Positions 1-9,517 of a stretch of DNA of 64,000 bases are shown in pieces. The DNA is from Marinifilum_A sediminis (GTDB lineage Bacteria > Bacteroidota > Bacteroidia > Bacteroidales > Marinifilaceae): NCBI GenBank assembly GCA_947496465.1, contig CANMCX010000008.1:62001-126000 (forward strand). Reading direction: 5' to 3'. Below the pieces are notes generated by a model, which saw only the letters and a list, made by a program, of their open reading frames with translations, made no database searches and was not told the origin of the DNA. Every line of letters starts with the position of its first letter. Positions within the stretch are counted from its first letter, which is position 1. A program made the position numbers and the translations under genes.

Positions 1-109
1 TATTGCTGCATTAACTGCAGGTGGAGCTAACATTGACGTTGCGGAAGCTGGTAATTATACTATTACTTTTGATACAATGACAAATGTTGCAACTGTAACA
101 AAGAACTAA
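1..109 (+). CDS. SusE/SusF-like outer-membrane starch-binding protein, C-terminal end (partial)
   Basis: Only the last 35 codons are present; the gene runs in from the left and ends with TAA at 107-109. The visible tail has the beta-strand pattern AGNYTITFD followed by a Thr/Val-rich strand. This is how the C-terminal carbohydrate-binding domain of SusE/SusF-type surface lipoproteins usually ends. The family binds starch or other glycans at the cell surface beside a SusC/SusD pair. The next gene is a secreted amylase, which fits a sus-like operon. The assignment rests on a short tail plus context, so it is moderate. Confidence 0.55.
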   Translation, partial: IAALTAGGANIDVAEAGNYTITFDTMTNVATVTKN

Positions 110-122
110 ATCATACAATTTA

Positions 123-152
123 AAAGAGCATACTTCGGTATGCTCTTTTTTT
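123..152 (+). terminator. Rho-independent terminator with UUCG tetraloop
   Basis: An 11-bp stem (123-133 with 138-148) closes on a C(UUCG)G tetraloop and runs into a T-tract ending at 152. It lies between the SusE/F tail and the amylase. It probably attenuates rather than isolates the amylase, since no separate promoter is evident in the 45 bp before the amylase start. Confidence 0.85.
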
Positions 153-196
153 ACATACAACAAGCCAATTTAAAAGGATTCAATACAAAGCTAACT

Positions 197-3100
197 ATGA
201 AGAATTTTTACACATACATCCTTTCATTGTTATTACTAGTTCCTGTAATAACAAAGGCACAAATCACAACTGTACCCGAATTTCCTAATGCCAATTCTGA
301 AATCACAATTACATTTGATTCCTCACAAGATTCAAGATTAGGAACATTTACCGGAGAATTATATGCTCATACAGGAGTAATGATTGAAGGAAATGCAGAT
401 TGGCAACATGTTATTGGTTCATGGGGAGATAATACTGCACAACCACAACTAACGAATAACAACGATGGAACTTACACTCTTGTTATTACACCAAATATTA
501 CCGATTTTTATTCTGTTACTACAGGAGAAGTCGTGACCCAAATTGCTGCTGTTTTCCGCTCGGCAGATGGCAGTCAACAATCCAACGATCTATTTATTGA
601 TATCTACCAAGAAGGTTTAAACGTAAGTTTCTCCTCTCCTACTGATAATAAAATGATCGCAAAAAATGAAGAACTTCAAGTTGAAATTAAATCAAATATC
701 AGCGAAAGCTTAAGTCTTTATCTTGATGGTGATTTAGTAGAGAACACAACAAGCGAACAAGAAATTAATACAAGCATACAAAGCACTGTTTCTGGAAATC
801 ATGAATTAGTTGCTGTTGCCACCTCTGGTTCAGAAGAAGCCCGAGAAACAATTCATTTCTATGTTAGAGAAGATGTAATTGTAGAAGATATGCCTACCGG
901 AGTAATCGAAGGAATCAATTACATTGATGATAATACGGTAACTTTAGCGATGTATGCTCCTAAGAAAGATTTTGCTTTTGTAATTGGAGATTTTACCAAT
1001 TGGGAAGTCGACAATGCATATCAAATGAAAAAAGATGAGGATTATTTTTGGATTACTATCGACAATCTTACTGCAGGACAAGAATACGTCTTTCAGTATG
1101 TTATCGACGGTGATGTTAAAATTGCAGATCCTTATGCCGATAAAGTTTTAGATCCTTGGAATGACCAATATATTGACGATTCAACTTATCCAGGTTTAAT
1201 TGATTACCCTTCAGATAAAACTACAGAAATTGCAAGTGTTCTTCAGACCGGACAAACTGCCTTTAACTGGACCGATTCTCAATTTACAATGCCTGCCAGC
1301 GATGATCTTGTTATTTATGAACTTCATGTTCGTGATTTTGTTGCAACAGGTAATATAAAAACAGTAACCGATACTCTTGATTATTTAGATCGTCTTGGAG
1401 TAAACGTAATCGAACTGATGCCTTTTAACGAATTTGAAGGAAATGATTCGTGGGGATACAATCCATCATTTTACTTTGCTCCTGATAAAGCATACGGCAC
1501 AAAAGAAGATTACAAAACATTCATCAATGAATGCCATAAAAGAGGTATTGCCGTCTTTATGGATATGGTATTAAACCACACTTATGGTCAATCGCCATTT
1601 TTAAGGATGTACTTTGATGGTACAAATCCTACAGCAGATAATCCATGGTACAATGAAAATCATAATTTTGAAAACACTGATGCTCATTGGGGTTATGATA
1701 TTAATCACGAAAGTGAAGCTACACAGAAATTGGTAGATCGTATCAATGCATATTGGATGAATGAGTACCACATTGATGGTTTCCGTTTTGATTTCACGAA
1801 AGGTTTCTCTAATAAGAATCATCCCAATAGTGGATCTGATGTCTGGGGAAGTGATTACGATGCGGATAGAATCAGATTGCTAAAAAGAATGGCAGATGAA
1901 ATTTGGAAAGTGAATTCTGATGCTATTGTAAGTTTCGAGCATTTATCTGACAATACAGAAGAAACAGAACTTGCCAATTATGGAATTCATTTGTGGGGAA
2001 ATGCAAATGGAAACTATAATGAAGCCACAATGGGATACAATGAAAATAACAAATCCGATTTAAGCTGGACCTCCTGGAAACAAAGAGGTTGGAATGCTCC
2101 GAGAGTTGTGAACTACATGGAAAGTCACGATGAAGAGCGTTTAATGTATAAAAACCTACAGTACGGAAACTCATCTGGTGATTACGATGTTACGGATTTA
2201 AATACAGCTTTATCAAGAATTGAAACTGCCGCAGCCTTTTTCTTTACCATTCCTGGTCCTAAAATGATCTGGCAATTTGGCGAGTTGGGTTACGATTTTT
2301 CAATCGAGGAAAACGGAAGAGTTGGCAAAAAACCAATTCGCTGGGATTATCAGGATAATGCCAATCGCAAAAGACTGTATGATGTATTTTCAGCCTTAAT
2401 CAAACTTAAGAAAGAGGAAATTGCATTCGAATCAGATGATTTTGTTCTTGCTACAAGTCAGGCACTAAAAAGAATTGAGATTAATCATTCTGATATGAAT
2501 GTTCGTATCATTGGAAATTTTGATGTTGTAGCTGGAGAAATCAATCCTAATTTTAGCGAAACAGGAAGCTGGTATGATTATTTCACAGGAAAGGAAATTA
2601 CGGTTAGCAATCCAACTGAAACAATAGCATTAGAGCCTGGTGAATATCACATTTATACAAACAAACAATTAACTACACCTGATATTCCTGCTGCACCAAT
2701 TGCAAATAATGTTGTAATTAATGGTACATTCAAAGAGTTAGAGACATTAACAGCTAGTTACGATTACTCCGATATAAATAATGATTTAGAAGGAAGTTCA
2801 ATTCTTCAATGGTATCGAGCTGATGATTCAAATGGAACAAATGAAGAATCAATTACCGGAGCGACGCAATTGACCTACACATTAGCTGCCGCTGATAGAA
2901 ATAAATATATTCGTTTCTCGGTTACTCCTGTTGCTGCCACCGGAGAACCTGCTAGTGGTGAAATCGTATTTAGCAATTATACCGATAAGATTGTATCAAT
3001 TGTAAATCCTCCTGTTGCAAGTAATCTTGTCATAAGCGGAACAGAACGTGAAGATGAAATTTTAACAGCAAGCTACGATTACTCTGATATTGATGGCGAT

Positions 3101-3886
3101 TTGGAAGGAAATTCCACTTATCAATGGTATCGTGCAGATGATGCTTCCGGAACAAATGAAGAAACAATTGCCGGAGCAACTGATTTAACTTACACTTTAA
3201 CTGCTGACGATAGGAATAAGTTTATTCGTTTCTCAGTTGTTCCAGTTGCAGCAACTGGAGATCCTTCAAATGGCGAAATTGTGTTTAGTATTTACACCGG
3301 TGAAATTGTGTCTTTGGTAAATAAACCACTTGCTAGCAATGTATCAATTAGTGGAATTTACCGTGAGGATGAAACCTTAACAGCTAACTACGATTATTCT
3401 GATATTGATGGCGATTTGGAAGCTAGTTCAATTTATCAGTGGTATCGAGCAGATGATGCCAATGGTACCAATGAAGAAGCAATTACCGGAGCCACAGAAC
3501 TAACATATACATTAGTTAGAGATGACAGAGGAAATTTTGTTCGATTCTCAGTAATTCCTTTTGCTGCAAGTGGGGAATTATTACAAGGAGATATTGTATA
3601 TAGTTCTTACTCGGATGAAATTTCGTATTCCACAGGAATAGATGATGTTCTTAAGAAAGAACTAAGGCTTTATCCAAACCCAGTGAGAGATATTCTTCAT
3701 TTGGAGAATTTAAAAGATGTGAAAACTTTATACTTATTCAATACATCTGGCAAAGCAATTGTATCTGTAAATATGCCTAATGCTTCCACAGAATTAAATT
3801 TACGGAATTTGGCTAGCGGCGTTTACATATTGATTTTTGAATTGGAAGATGGTTCCAAATTGAGTAAGAAAATCATAAAACAGTAA
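197..3886 (+). CDS. Secreted multidomain GH13 alpha-amylase family enzyme with T9SS sorting domain
   Basis: 1229 residues; hydrolyses alpha-glucans outside the cell or at its surface. The start at 197 is chosen because a signal peptide follows at once (MKNFYTYILSLLLL, ending near KAQ) and the upstream ORF extension lies inside a terminator. Order of parts: signal peptide; N-terminal beta domain like those in front of Bacteroidota amylases; a CBM48-like module (FVIGDFTNW); the GH13 barrel with YELHVRDF, DMVLNHTYGQ, nucleophile Asp532 in DGFRFDF, acid/base Glu581 in SFEHLSD and third catalytic Asp645 in MESHDEER; three near-identical 105-residue modules; then a C-terminal domain with YPNP and a KKIIKQ end, typical of type A T9SS sorting. 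It follows a SusE/F-like gene, so it plays the SusG-like role. Exact substrate (starch, glycogen, pullulan) is not determinable from sequence alone. Confidence 0.92.
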   Translation: MKNFYTYILSLLLLVPVITKAQITTVPEFPNANSEITITFDSSQDSRLGTFTGELYAHTGVMIEGNADWQHVIGSWGDNTAQPQLTNNNDGTYTLVITPNITDFYSVTTGEVVTQIAAVFRSADGSQQSNDLFIDIYQEGLNVSFSSPTDNKMIAKNEELQVEIKSNISESLSLYLDGDLVENTTSEQEINTSIQSTVSGNHELVAVATSGSEEARETIHFYVREDVIVEDMPTGVIEGINYIDDNTVTLAMYAPKKDFAFVIGDFTNWEVDNAYQMKKDEDYFWITIDNLTAGQEYVFQYVIDGDVKIADPYADKVLDPWNDQYIDDSTYPGLIDYPSDKTTEIASVLQTGQTAFNWTDSQFTMPASDDLVIYELHVRDFVATGNIKTVTDTLDYLDRLGVNVIELMPFNEFEGNDSWGYNPSFYFAPDKAYGTKEDYKTFINECHKRGIAVFMDMVLNHTYGQSPFLRMYFDGTNPTADNPWYNENHNFENTDAHWGYDINHESEATQKLVDRINAYWMNEYHIDGFRFDFTKGFSNKNHPNSGSDVWGSDYDADRIRLLKRMADEIWKVNSDAIVSFEHLSDNTEETELANYGIHLWGNANGNYNEATMGYNENNKSDLSWTSWKQRGWNAPRVVNYMESHDEERLMYKNLQYGNSSGDYDVTDLNTALSRIETAAAFFFTIPGPKMIWQFGELGYDFSIEENGRVGKKPIRWDYQDNANRKRLYDVFSALIKLKKEEIAFESDDFVLATSQALKRIEINHSDMNVRIIGNFDVVAGEINPNFSETGSWYDYFTGKEITVSNPTETIALEPGEYHIYTNKQLTTPDIPAAPIANNVVINGTFKELETLTASYDYSDINNDLEGSSILQWYRADDSNGTNEESITGATQLTYTLAAADRNKYIRFSVTPVAATGEPASGEIVFSNYTDKIVSIVNPPVASNLVISGTEREDEILTASYDYSDIDGDLEGNSTYQWYRADDASGTNEETIAGATDLTYTLTADDRNKFIRFSVVPVAATGDPSNGEIVFSIYTGEIVSLVNKPLASNVSISGIYREDETLTANYDYSDIDGDLEASSIYQWYRADDANGTNEEAITGATELTYTLVRDDRGNFVRFSVIPFAASGELLQGDIVYSSYSDEISYSTGIDDVLKKELRLYPNPVRDILHLENLKDVKTLYLFNTSGKAIVSVNMPNASTELNLRNLASGVYILIFELEDGSKLSKKIIKQ
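2693..3637 (+). repeat. Three tandem 315-bp (105-residue) modules in the amylase gene
   Basis: Units start near 2693, 3008 and 3323, with an exact 315-bp period. Each encodes a shared core with TASYDYSDI (TANYDYSDI in unit 3), YQWYRADD (LQWYRADD in unit 1), GTNEE and FIRFSV-like strands. They look like Ig/fibronectin-like beta-sandwiches that space the catalytic domain from the T9SS sorting domain. Similarity is also clear in the DNA, so recent duplication or gene conversion is likely. Confidence 0.85.
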
Positions 3887-3916
3887 TCAAGTTTTCTTTA
3901 TAGTTTATAAATCAGT

Positions 3917-3956
3917 AAAATCCCGCAAGTCATAACTGGCTTACGGGATTTTTTTA
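3917..3956. terminator. Bidirectional terminator between convergent genes
   Basis: A 12-bp stem with one mismatch pairs 3918-3929 with 3940-3951, with A-rich sequence on the left and a T7 tract on the right. It can end the amylase transcript (+) and the downstream minus-strand gene, whose stop codon at 3954-3956 lies in its edge. Confidence 0.8.
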
Positions 3957-5399
3957 TTTTATTTCCAACTCCAATCTATAACGTATTTCTGAATCACCAG
4001 GCTGCATTATCAACTGATAATTCCCAGGAATTAATGGATCATCAGGCATCGAAATCTTAAATACAAAAGGAGAATCTCCATAGCTTCCAATCTGTTCCCG
4101 AACCAAATTCTCCTTAGCATCGATTATCTTAAGATTAAGCTCCTTATCAAAAAACTGCATCAGATGAAATTGCACAAATACATTTTCCGATTCTGAATAA
4201 TAGTAGTCCTGATCTGCCCCCATAAACTCTTCTCTCTCCTGCTTATTGTTTTCGTTAAGGTCAATAAATCCGGTAAAAAAGAAAAATCCTTCTTGCCCTT
4301 TTTTAAAGTTTGGAGCCATATTATCTACATTTTCGCTTATCCCCATAGCCATTTTAGGAACTTCTGGTAAAGAATCTGTTACTACAACCAATTCTGGTTC
4401 CGAATCAGCACTATCTTCCATTTCCGGGTCAGAAATCAATTTTTTAATGGTATCATTCACCTGAACTAACAATCGGTATTGCTTAGGAGTATCCTGCCCG
4501 AAAGATGCTGTTATCATATACTCACCTGCTGGTGCTTCTTTCAATATCCTTAAAAACTCATTTCCCTTACTCAAAGTATCTCTATTCATTGTATAATGCT
4601 GCAAACTATCCATTTTAGAAATGTTCATAGCAATGAGATCATATTTTGAATTCCATATCTGATAAACAACTTCTTGATTGCTCATAGGTAAATTTAATCC
4701 TATCTGAAAGTTTACATTTCCCAAATCAAATTGATACTGATTTAACCCTAATACTTCAGTACTATCCATTTTCATATCTCCATCTTCATCTATCCATTCT
4801 CCAAACAGATGAAAACTCTCTGGCAGCAGCTTCTTTCTTATTTTTAAGAAAGCTTTTCCATTGGGTTCTTTTAATGAAAAGTTTATTTGGTAGGTTTCGG
4901 CGTTATTTTCAGGATTTATAGTTAATATGTAATCGCCTACGGGTAGAAACGAATCAAAATTTGAATAAGAGAACATTGGATTACTAGTATATATCTTTCT
5001 TATGGTTCTTATGAGGTTACCACCTGTATCCCAAATTCTCAATTTTAAACTTGTTCCTTCTTTTATTTTAGGATCGTATAAAGTTGCGCTAATGGATTCT
5101 CCTTTAGAAAATGATTCTTTGCCTAAACCAAAAAACTCATTGCGCTCTACAATTTCATTTTCATTCAAATCAACCCATTTATTATAGGCAAACAATCCTA
5201 TGGGAATATCATTCTTTTTTTGAATAATTTCAGATTCTACATTAAACACTTGTTGATCTTCTATCTTTTCTTTTTTCTCTGTTATTGGAGGATCATTTGT
5301 AGCCTGCTCCTGGCTAAACGAAATTATTACACTAAAGAAAAAAATGGCAAGTGCCAACAAACACCTGCCAAAAATACTTTTGAATATTCTTTGTATCAT
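3954..5399 (-). CDS. Secreted protein with three EF-hand-like modules, unknown function
   Basis: 481 residues; no family recognised. Residues 1-30 form a signal peptide or membrane anchor (long hydrophobic run ending ISFSQ). The rest contains three related modules at about 65-180, 195-315 and 370-481. Each opens with an acidic 12-residue loop: D77-E88 (DLNENEIVERNE), D204-E215 (DEDGDMKMDSTE) and D380-E391 (DLNENNKQEREE). All three keep acidic or Asn residues at loop positions 1, 3, 5, 9 and 12, as in EF-hand calcium loops. Each loop is followed by beta-rich sequence resembling a sandwich domain (LKLRIWD, YQIWNSKYD, LNLKIIDAKENL). Acidic linkers separate the modules. I infer a calcium-stabilised periplasmic or surface protein. 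It is convergent with the amylase and has no obvious operon partner. Confidence 0.75.
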   Translation of the reverse strand: MIQRIFKSIFGRCLLALAIFFFSVIISFSQEQATNDPPITEKKEKIEDQQVFNVESEIIQKKNDIPIGLFAYNKWVDLNENEIVERNEFFGLGKESFSKGESISATLYDPKIKEGTSLKLRIWDTGGNLIRTIRKIYTSNPMFSYSNFDSFLPVGDYILTINPENNAETYQINFSLKEPNGKAFLKIRKKLLPESFHLFGEWIDEDGDMKMDSTEVLGLNQYQFDLGNVNFQIGLNLPMSNQEVVYQIWNSKYDLIAMNISKMDSLQHYTMNRDTLSKGNEFLRILKEAPAGEYMITASFGQDTPKQYRLLVQVNDTIKKLISDPEMEDSADSEPELVVVTDSLPEVPKMAMGISENVDNMAPNFKKGQEGFFFFTGFIDLNENNKQEREEFMGADQDYYYSESENVFVQFHLMQFFDKELNLKIIDAKENLVREQIGSYGDSPFVFKISMPDDPLIPGNYQLIMQPGDSEIRYRLELEIK

Positions 5400-5475
5400 G
5401 GCTAAAGGTTTAAAGCTGAAAAAAGGTTGCTATTAATTTAAATACGTTCTTAATAGCCTATATGTTTTAGCTTTA

Positions 5476-5550
5476 CGCCATTAGTTTGATGAATTGCAGG
5501 TGAAAAATGGTTAAAATTCCTTAAGAATTGTTACACAGGAACTAATGGCG
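5476..5550. repeat. 11-bp perfect inverted repeat in an intergenic region
   Basis: CGCCATTAGTT (5476-5486) is matched exactly by its reverse complement at 5540-5550, 53 bp apart. It lies between the start of the EF-hand-like gene and the stop of the histidine kinase gene, both on the minus strand. It could fold as a long stem-loop in the 3' end of the kinase transcript or serve as a paired protein-binding site. Confidence 0.5.
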
Positions 5551-5580
5551 ATGAAATTCCAGTAAATTTCGGCTTTATAA

Positions 5581-8022
5581 CTAATAGGGATGCGTAAAAT
5601 TAAATGTTGTTCCCACATCTAATTGAGATTCGATACTAATTTCCCCACCTAATAATCCGACTAAACTTTTGGTAATAGACAAACCAATACCAACCCCGTC
5701 GTGTTGTCTATTTGCTTCAGCATTTACCTGTCTAAATTTATTAAAAATGGTATCTTGCTGATCTTCTGGAATACCTATTCCCGAATCCTTCACAAAAAAA
5801 TACAATTGATTATCTATACTCTCATTAGCAATCAAACCATATTCAACACTTCCTGTATCCGTAAATTTCAATGCATTTTTCAGCAAGTTCAAAAAGATCT
5901 GTTTTATACGATTAGAGTCAGTTAAGATGTTTTTACCAATAAATTTTTCAGGAATATTTAATATTAAATCTATATTTTCTTTACCTAATAGTTTTTGTTC
6001 AATTTTAATTACTTCATCAATGTCTTCAAACAGTTCAGTAAGTAGGCATGTCTTCTTATTTATTTGCATAACTCCCGATTCAATAAGAGATATATCAAAT
6101 AAATCTTCAACAATACTAAGTAAATGATTCCCACTTTGATTTATCATTTTACAATAATCTATTGCGGTATCCATTGTAGTGTACTCATCCACTAAATCAG
6201 AAAAACCAATTATTGCATTCAAAGGAGTTCTTAATTCATGCGACATAGTGGCTAGAAATACCGATTTTAAACGATCCGATTCTTTAGCTTTTTGCAGTGC
6301 CACTCTCAAATCATCTTCTATTCTTTTCTTTTCAATAGATATACTAATTTGATGAGAAACCAACTCTAACACTTCCTTATCTTCTTCCGTAACCGCTGTT
6401 TCATCATCATAACTTTGAATAACCAAAACCCCAATTGTTTTACCATTTCCTTTCAATGGCATTCCTAGCCAAATTTTAGAAGGGACTCCCTCAAGAGCTA
6501 AATCACCTTTCTCTGCCATTTTCTTCAAGGTTTCAGCTGTAGCTAAAAGTGGTTTACCATTATCTATAATCCATCCTGAAATTGTCTTCCCTTTAGGAAA
6601 TTTATCAATCGAATCGAATTCATCGTTATGATAGGGCATGTGAAAATACTCACTTTCCTCATCATATAATGCAACGAAAAAATTAGTCGTATCAATTATT
6701 TTACTTAACTCTTCCCGAATAAATTGAATGAATTCAACCAATGTATAGTCTGACAGTACGGCATTTGATATATTTAGAATAATTTCCTGTATCTCATCCT
6801 GTCTCTTTTGCTCGGTGATATCTTCCTTAATCGCCAAAAAATTTATGATGTTACCATCATCACCTTTTATTGGAGAAATACTCGCTCGCTCCCAAAACAA
6901 TCCACCATTCTTCTTTTTGTTATGAAACTCTCCTCTCCATTCTTTACCAGAATTTATAGATTCCCACAAAGACTCATAAACCTTTTTTGAATTTAATCCC
7001 GAACTTAAAATTCTAGGATTTTCCCCAACGATTTCTTCTAAGGAATAACCTGTTAACTCAATAAACTTTGGATTAACATATTCAATGGTTCCTTCCTTAT
7101 TTGTAATAATAATTGATACTGGACTTTGAATAACAGATTGAGAAAGCTTAAGAACTTCAGCCCTGGCATTTTTGTAATTGGTAACATCGCGTATAGAAAG
7201 TAGACAAACCTCTTTATTTTTAAATGTGGAATTCTTAATCTTAACTACAACATCTATTCTATTGTCACTTTTACTAATCCCAATTCCTTGAATTTTATGC
7301 CTAAAATTTCTTGATTTCTCAGTAAGAGTATTTACCCAATATTCTTCCTTAATCAAATTAAAAATTGATTTTCCAGATAAATCTTCTTCAGAATACCCAA
7401 ACATCTCTTCTGATTTCTTATTTACCTCTATTATCTTATCTCCTTCGAGAATAAATACCGCCTCATTGCTAGCATTTGCTAATGTTTTAAATTTATTCTC
7501 ACTTTCTTTTAGTTGATTAATAATTCGATGACGATCCAATACAATTGCTGTAATTTCCGCCAATTCTAAAATCAATTCGTAATCTTGTACATGAGGAGTA
7601 TTTGGAGAACGATGATATATTGCAAAAGTACCTACAACTTTACCCGAAGGATCTTTTATTGGTTCAGACCAACAAGATGCCAAATTTGCTTTATTAGCTA
7701 ACTCCCTATAATTCAACCAATAAGGATGCGTATTTATATTTTCAACGATAACTCTCTCGCCTCTATAAGCTGCCGTTCCGCATGATCCTTTGCAATCCCC
7801 AATTGGAAATCCATTTATAGCCCGATTGTAAAAATCTGGTAAACCAGGAGCAGCTTTCGACAATAAATATTTTCCATGATCATCAACCGTTAATATTGAG
7901 CATATTGAATTTTTTCCTGTTTTTTCAGCATTTTCAATAATTTCTAATAATATCGCATCTTCCGAATACCCATTATACAACATCTCTAAAATTCTCGATC
8001 GTAATGCTTTTTGCTCTCCCAT
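5581..8022 (-). CDS. Sensor histidine kinase, GAF-PAS-PAS-GAF-HisKA-HATPase
   Basis: 813 residues, no transmembrane segment, so probably cytosolic. An N-terminal GAF domain (about 1-165) has the motif DCKGSCGTAAYRGERV. PAS domains follow at about 170-290 and 290-415, the second with YVNPKFIELTGYSLEEI. A second GAF domain spans about 430-565. The HisKA box reads MSHELRTPLNAIIGF with the phosphorylated His. The ATPase shows DSGIGIP and GIGLSITKSLV. There is no receiver domain and no response regulator directly beside it, so it is an orphan kinase whose partner lies elsewhere. The ATG at 8022 is the natural start. Signal unknown; GAF domains suggest a soluble or redox cue. Confidence 0.88.
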   Translation of the reverse strand: MGEQKALRSRILEMLYNGYSEDAILLEIIENAEKTGKNSICSILTVDDHGKYLLSKAAPGLPDFYNRAINGFPIGDCKGSCGTAAYRGERVIVENINTHPYWLNYRELANKANLASCWSEPIKDPSGKVVGTFAIYHRSPNTPHVQDYELILELAEITAIVLDRHRIINQLKESENKFKTLANASNEAVFILEGDKIIEVNKKSEEMFGYSEEDLSGKSIFNLIKEEYWVNTLTEKSRNFRHKIQGIGISKSDNRIDVVVKIKNSTFKNKEVCLLSIRDVTNYKNARAEVLKLSQSVIQSPVSIIITNKEGTIEYVNPKFIELTGYSLEEIVGENPRILSSGLNSKKVYESLWESINSGKEWRGEFHNKKKNGGLFWERASISPIKGDDGNIINFLAIKEDITEQKRQDEIQEIILNISNAVLSDYTLVEFIQFIREELSKIIDTTNFFVALYDEESEYFHMPYHNDEFDSIDKFPKGKTISGWIIDNGKPLLATAETLKKMAEKGDLALEGVPSKIWLGMPLKGNGKTIGVLVIQSYDDETAVTEEDKEVLELVSHQISISIEKKRIEDDLRVALQKAKESDRLKSVFLATMSHELRTPLNAIIGFSDLVDEYTTMDTAIDYCKMINQSGNHLLSIVEDLFDISLIESGVMQINKKTCLLTELFEDIDEVIKIEQKLLGKENIDLILNIPEKFIGKNILTDSNRIKQIFLNLLKNALKFTDTGSVEYGLIANESIDNQLYFFVKDSGIGIPEDQQDTIFNKFRQVNAEANRQHDGVGIGLSITKSLVGLLGGEISIESQLDVGTTFNFTHPY

Positions 8023-8167
8023 TTTCCTAAAATATCATTTTTTTTGCTTCACAAACACTTTCTAAATCCCGAAAAGAGCTATTTTCATTTGTTATAAATA
8101 AGATTGGAACTAAGGTTTCTAAAAATTTATTAACAAAACATATAATAATTATGTTTATTTTTTTGAT

Positions 8168-9517
8168 TCATATCTGTTTTGATTTTAACAAAACAGATAC
8201 TGTAGTACCTTGTTTCAGGTCTGATTTTAGACTGATATTCCCCTTATGCAAACGAATTATTTGTCGAGCAACACTCAATCCAATTCCCGAACCTTCCTCT
8301 TTTGTCGTATAAAAAGGTACAAATACATTTTTAAGGTCCTCTACAGTTATTCCACAGCCAGTGTCTGCAATACTAATCTTCACAAAATGATCTTCCTCAA
8401 ATTCTGCATTAATCTTAATTTCGCCCTCATTATGAATTGCTTGTTGAGCATTTTTAATAAGGTTAATAAGCACTTGCTTTAGTAAGATTTCATCGGCATG
8501 AACATTCAAATTTTCGGGATATACATTAAAATGAAACTGTATTTTCTCATTTGACTCTAAATTTAGTAACTCCTTAAGATGCAAAAACAGTTTGGCAACC
8601 GAAACACTTTTTAGCAATGGCTTTGGGATACGAGACAATTCACGGTAAGCCTCAACAAAATACATTAAACCTTGCCCCTGCTCTTTAATAACCTGAAGAC
8701 CATCTCTGGTTTTATTAAGAACGGATTCGGTAAGAATTGTACCGGCTTCTATTTTTCGATAGTTGTTTTCCAATTTTTCAGATAAACAAGTTAAAGGTGA
8801 AACCGAATTCATAATTTCATGCGTGAGAACATTTATTAATTTCTGCCATGATTCAAGTTCTTTGGCATCTATTTCATTTTTAATATCTGCAATTGATACC
8901 AATTTAAACTCTACATCAGTTAATACTATACTCGTACAGGAGATCAATAAATATCTATTAATCTGATTTTTTTGAAAATTATGAGCTTGTGTTTCTCCAG
9001 GTTTAATCCTCATCATTAACTTCACCAACTCCTCATCGATCTTTAGCAAAGCTTTAATATTTATCAAGTTATGAATCCCCAGCAACTCCCTCCCTTTTAT
9101 ATTTATACATCCAACAATTCCATCTTTATTAAAAGAAAGCAAGCCAATTGATGCGTGCTCTATTATGGCTTCACTATGCATTTCTTTACGTTGAAATTGC
9201 AAACGCAAATCTCTTATGGTTTGATTAATCTCGTACATACTTTTATGCAATTCCTCAAACGATTTTCCCTTTACATTACGAGGAACCTTTATGCTTATAT
9301 CATCATTTTTTACCGAGAGAAAAAACTGAGTCAACAAACGATTGGTTGCATTTAAATAATGAATTAATCGATAGCTAAACCATATCAAAACAAGTAAAAG
9401 AAGATAAGCTATTAATTGAAATTTTGTTTCCCAATAAATAAAACCTGCAACAAAACTTAATAAAAGAATCCCCACTAAACGAATCACAATCTGAACAAGT
9501 AGATTTTTATAAATCAT
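8168..9517 (-). CDS. NtrY-like membrane histidine kinase
   Basis: 449 residues. Two hydrophobic segments near the N-terminus (about 8-27 and 30-50) are followed by a linker, a PAS-like region (about 115-215), a HisKA-type box LTHEIMNSVSPL carrying the phosphorylated His, and an HATPase domain with DTGCGI and GSGIGLSVARQI. This is the kinase architecture that usually pairs with NtrC-type regulators in Bacteroidota. Its start overlaps the end of the upstream regulator gene by 11 bp, so the two are translationally coupled. It should phosphorylate the regulator encoded at 9507-10871; the signal is unknown, with a membrane or envelope cue likely from context. Confidence 0.88.
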   Translation of the reverse strand: MIYKNLLVQIVIRLVGILLLSFVAGFIYWETKFQLIAYLLLLVLIWFSYRLIHYLNATNRLLTQFFLSVKNDDISIKVPRNVKGKSFEELHKSMYEINQTIRDLRLQFQRKEMHSEAIIEHASIGLLSFNKDGIVGCINIKGRELLGIHNLINIKALLKIDEELVKLMMRIKPGETQAHNFQKNQINRYLLISCTSIVLTDVEFKLVSIADIKNEIDAKELESWQKLINVLTHEIMNSVSPLTCLSEKLENNYRKIEAGTILTESVLNKTRDGLQVIKEQGQGLMYFVEAYRELSRIPKPLLKSVSVAKLFLHLKELLNLESNEKIQFHFNVYPENLNVHADEILLKQVLINLIKNAQQAIHNEGEIKINAEFEEDHFVKISIADTGCGITVEDLKNVFVPFYTTKEEGSGIGLSVARQIIRLHKGNISLKSDLKQGTTVSVLLKSKQI

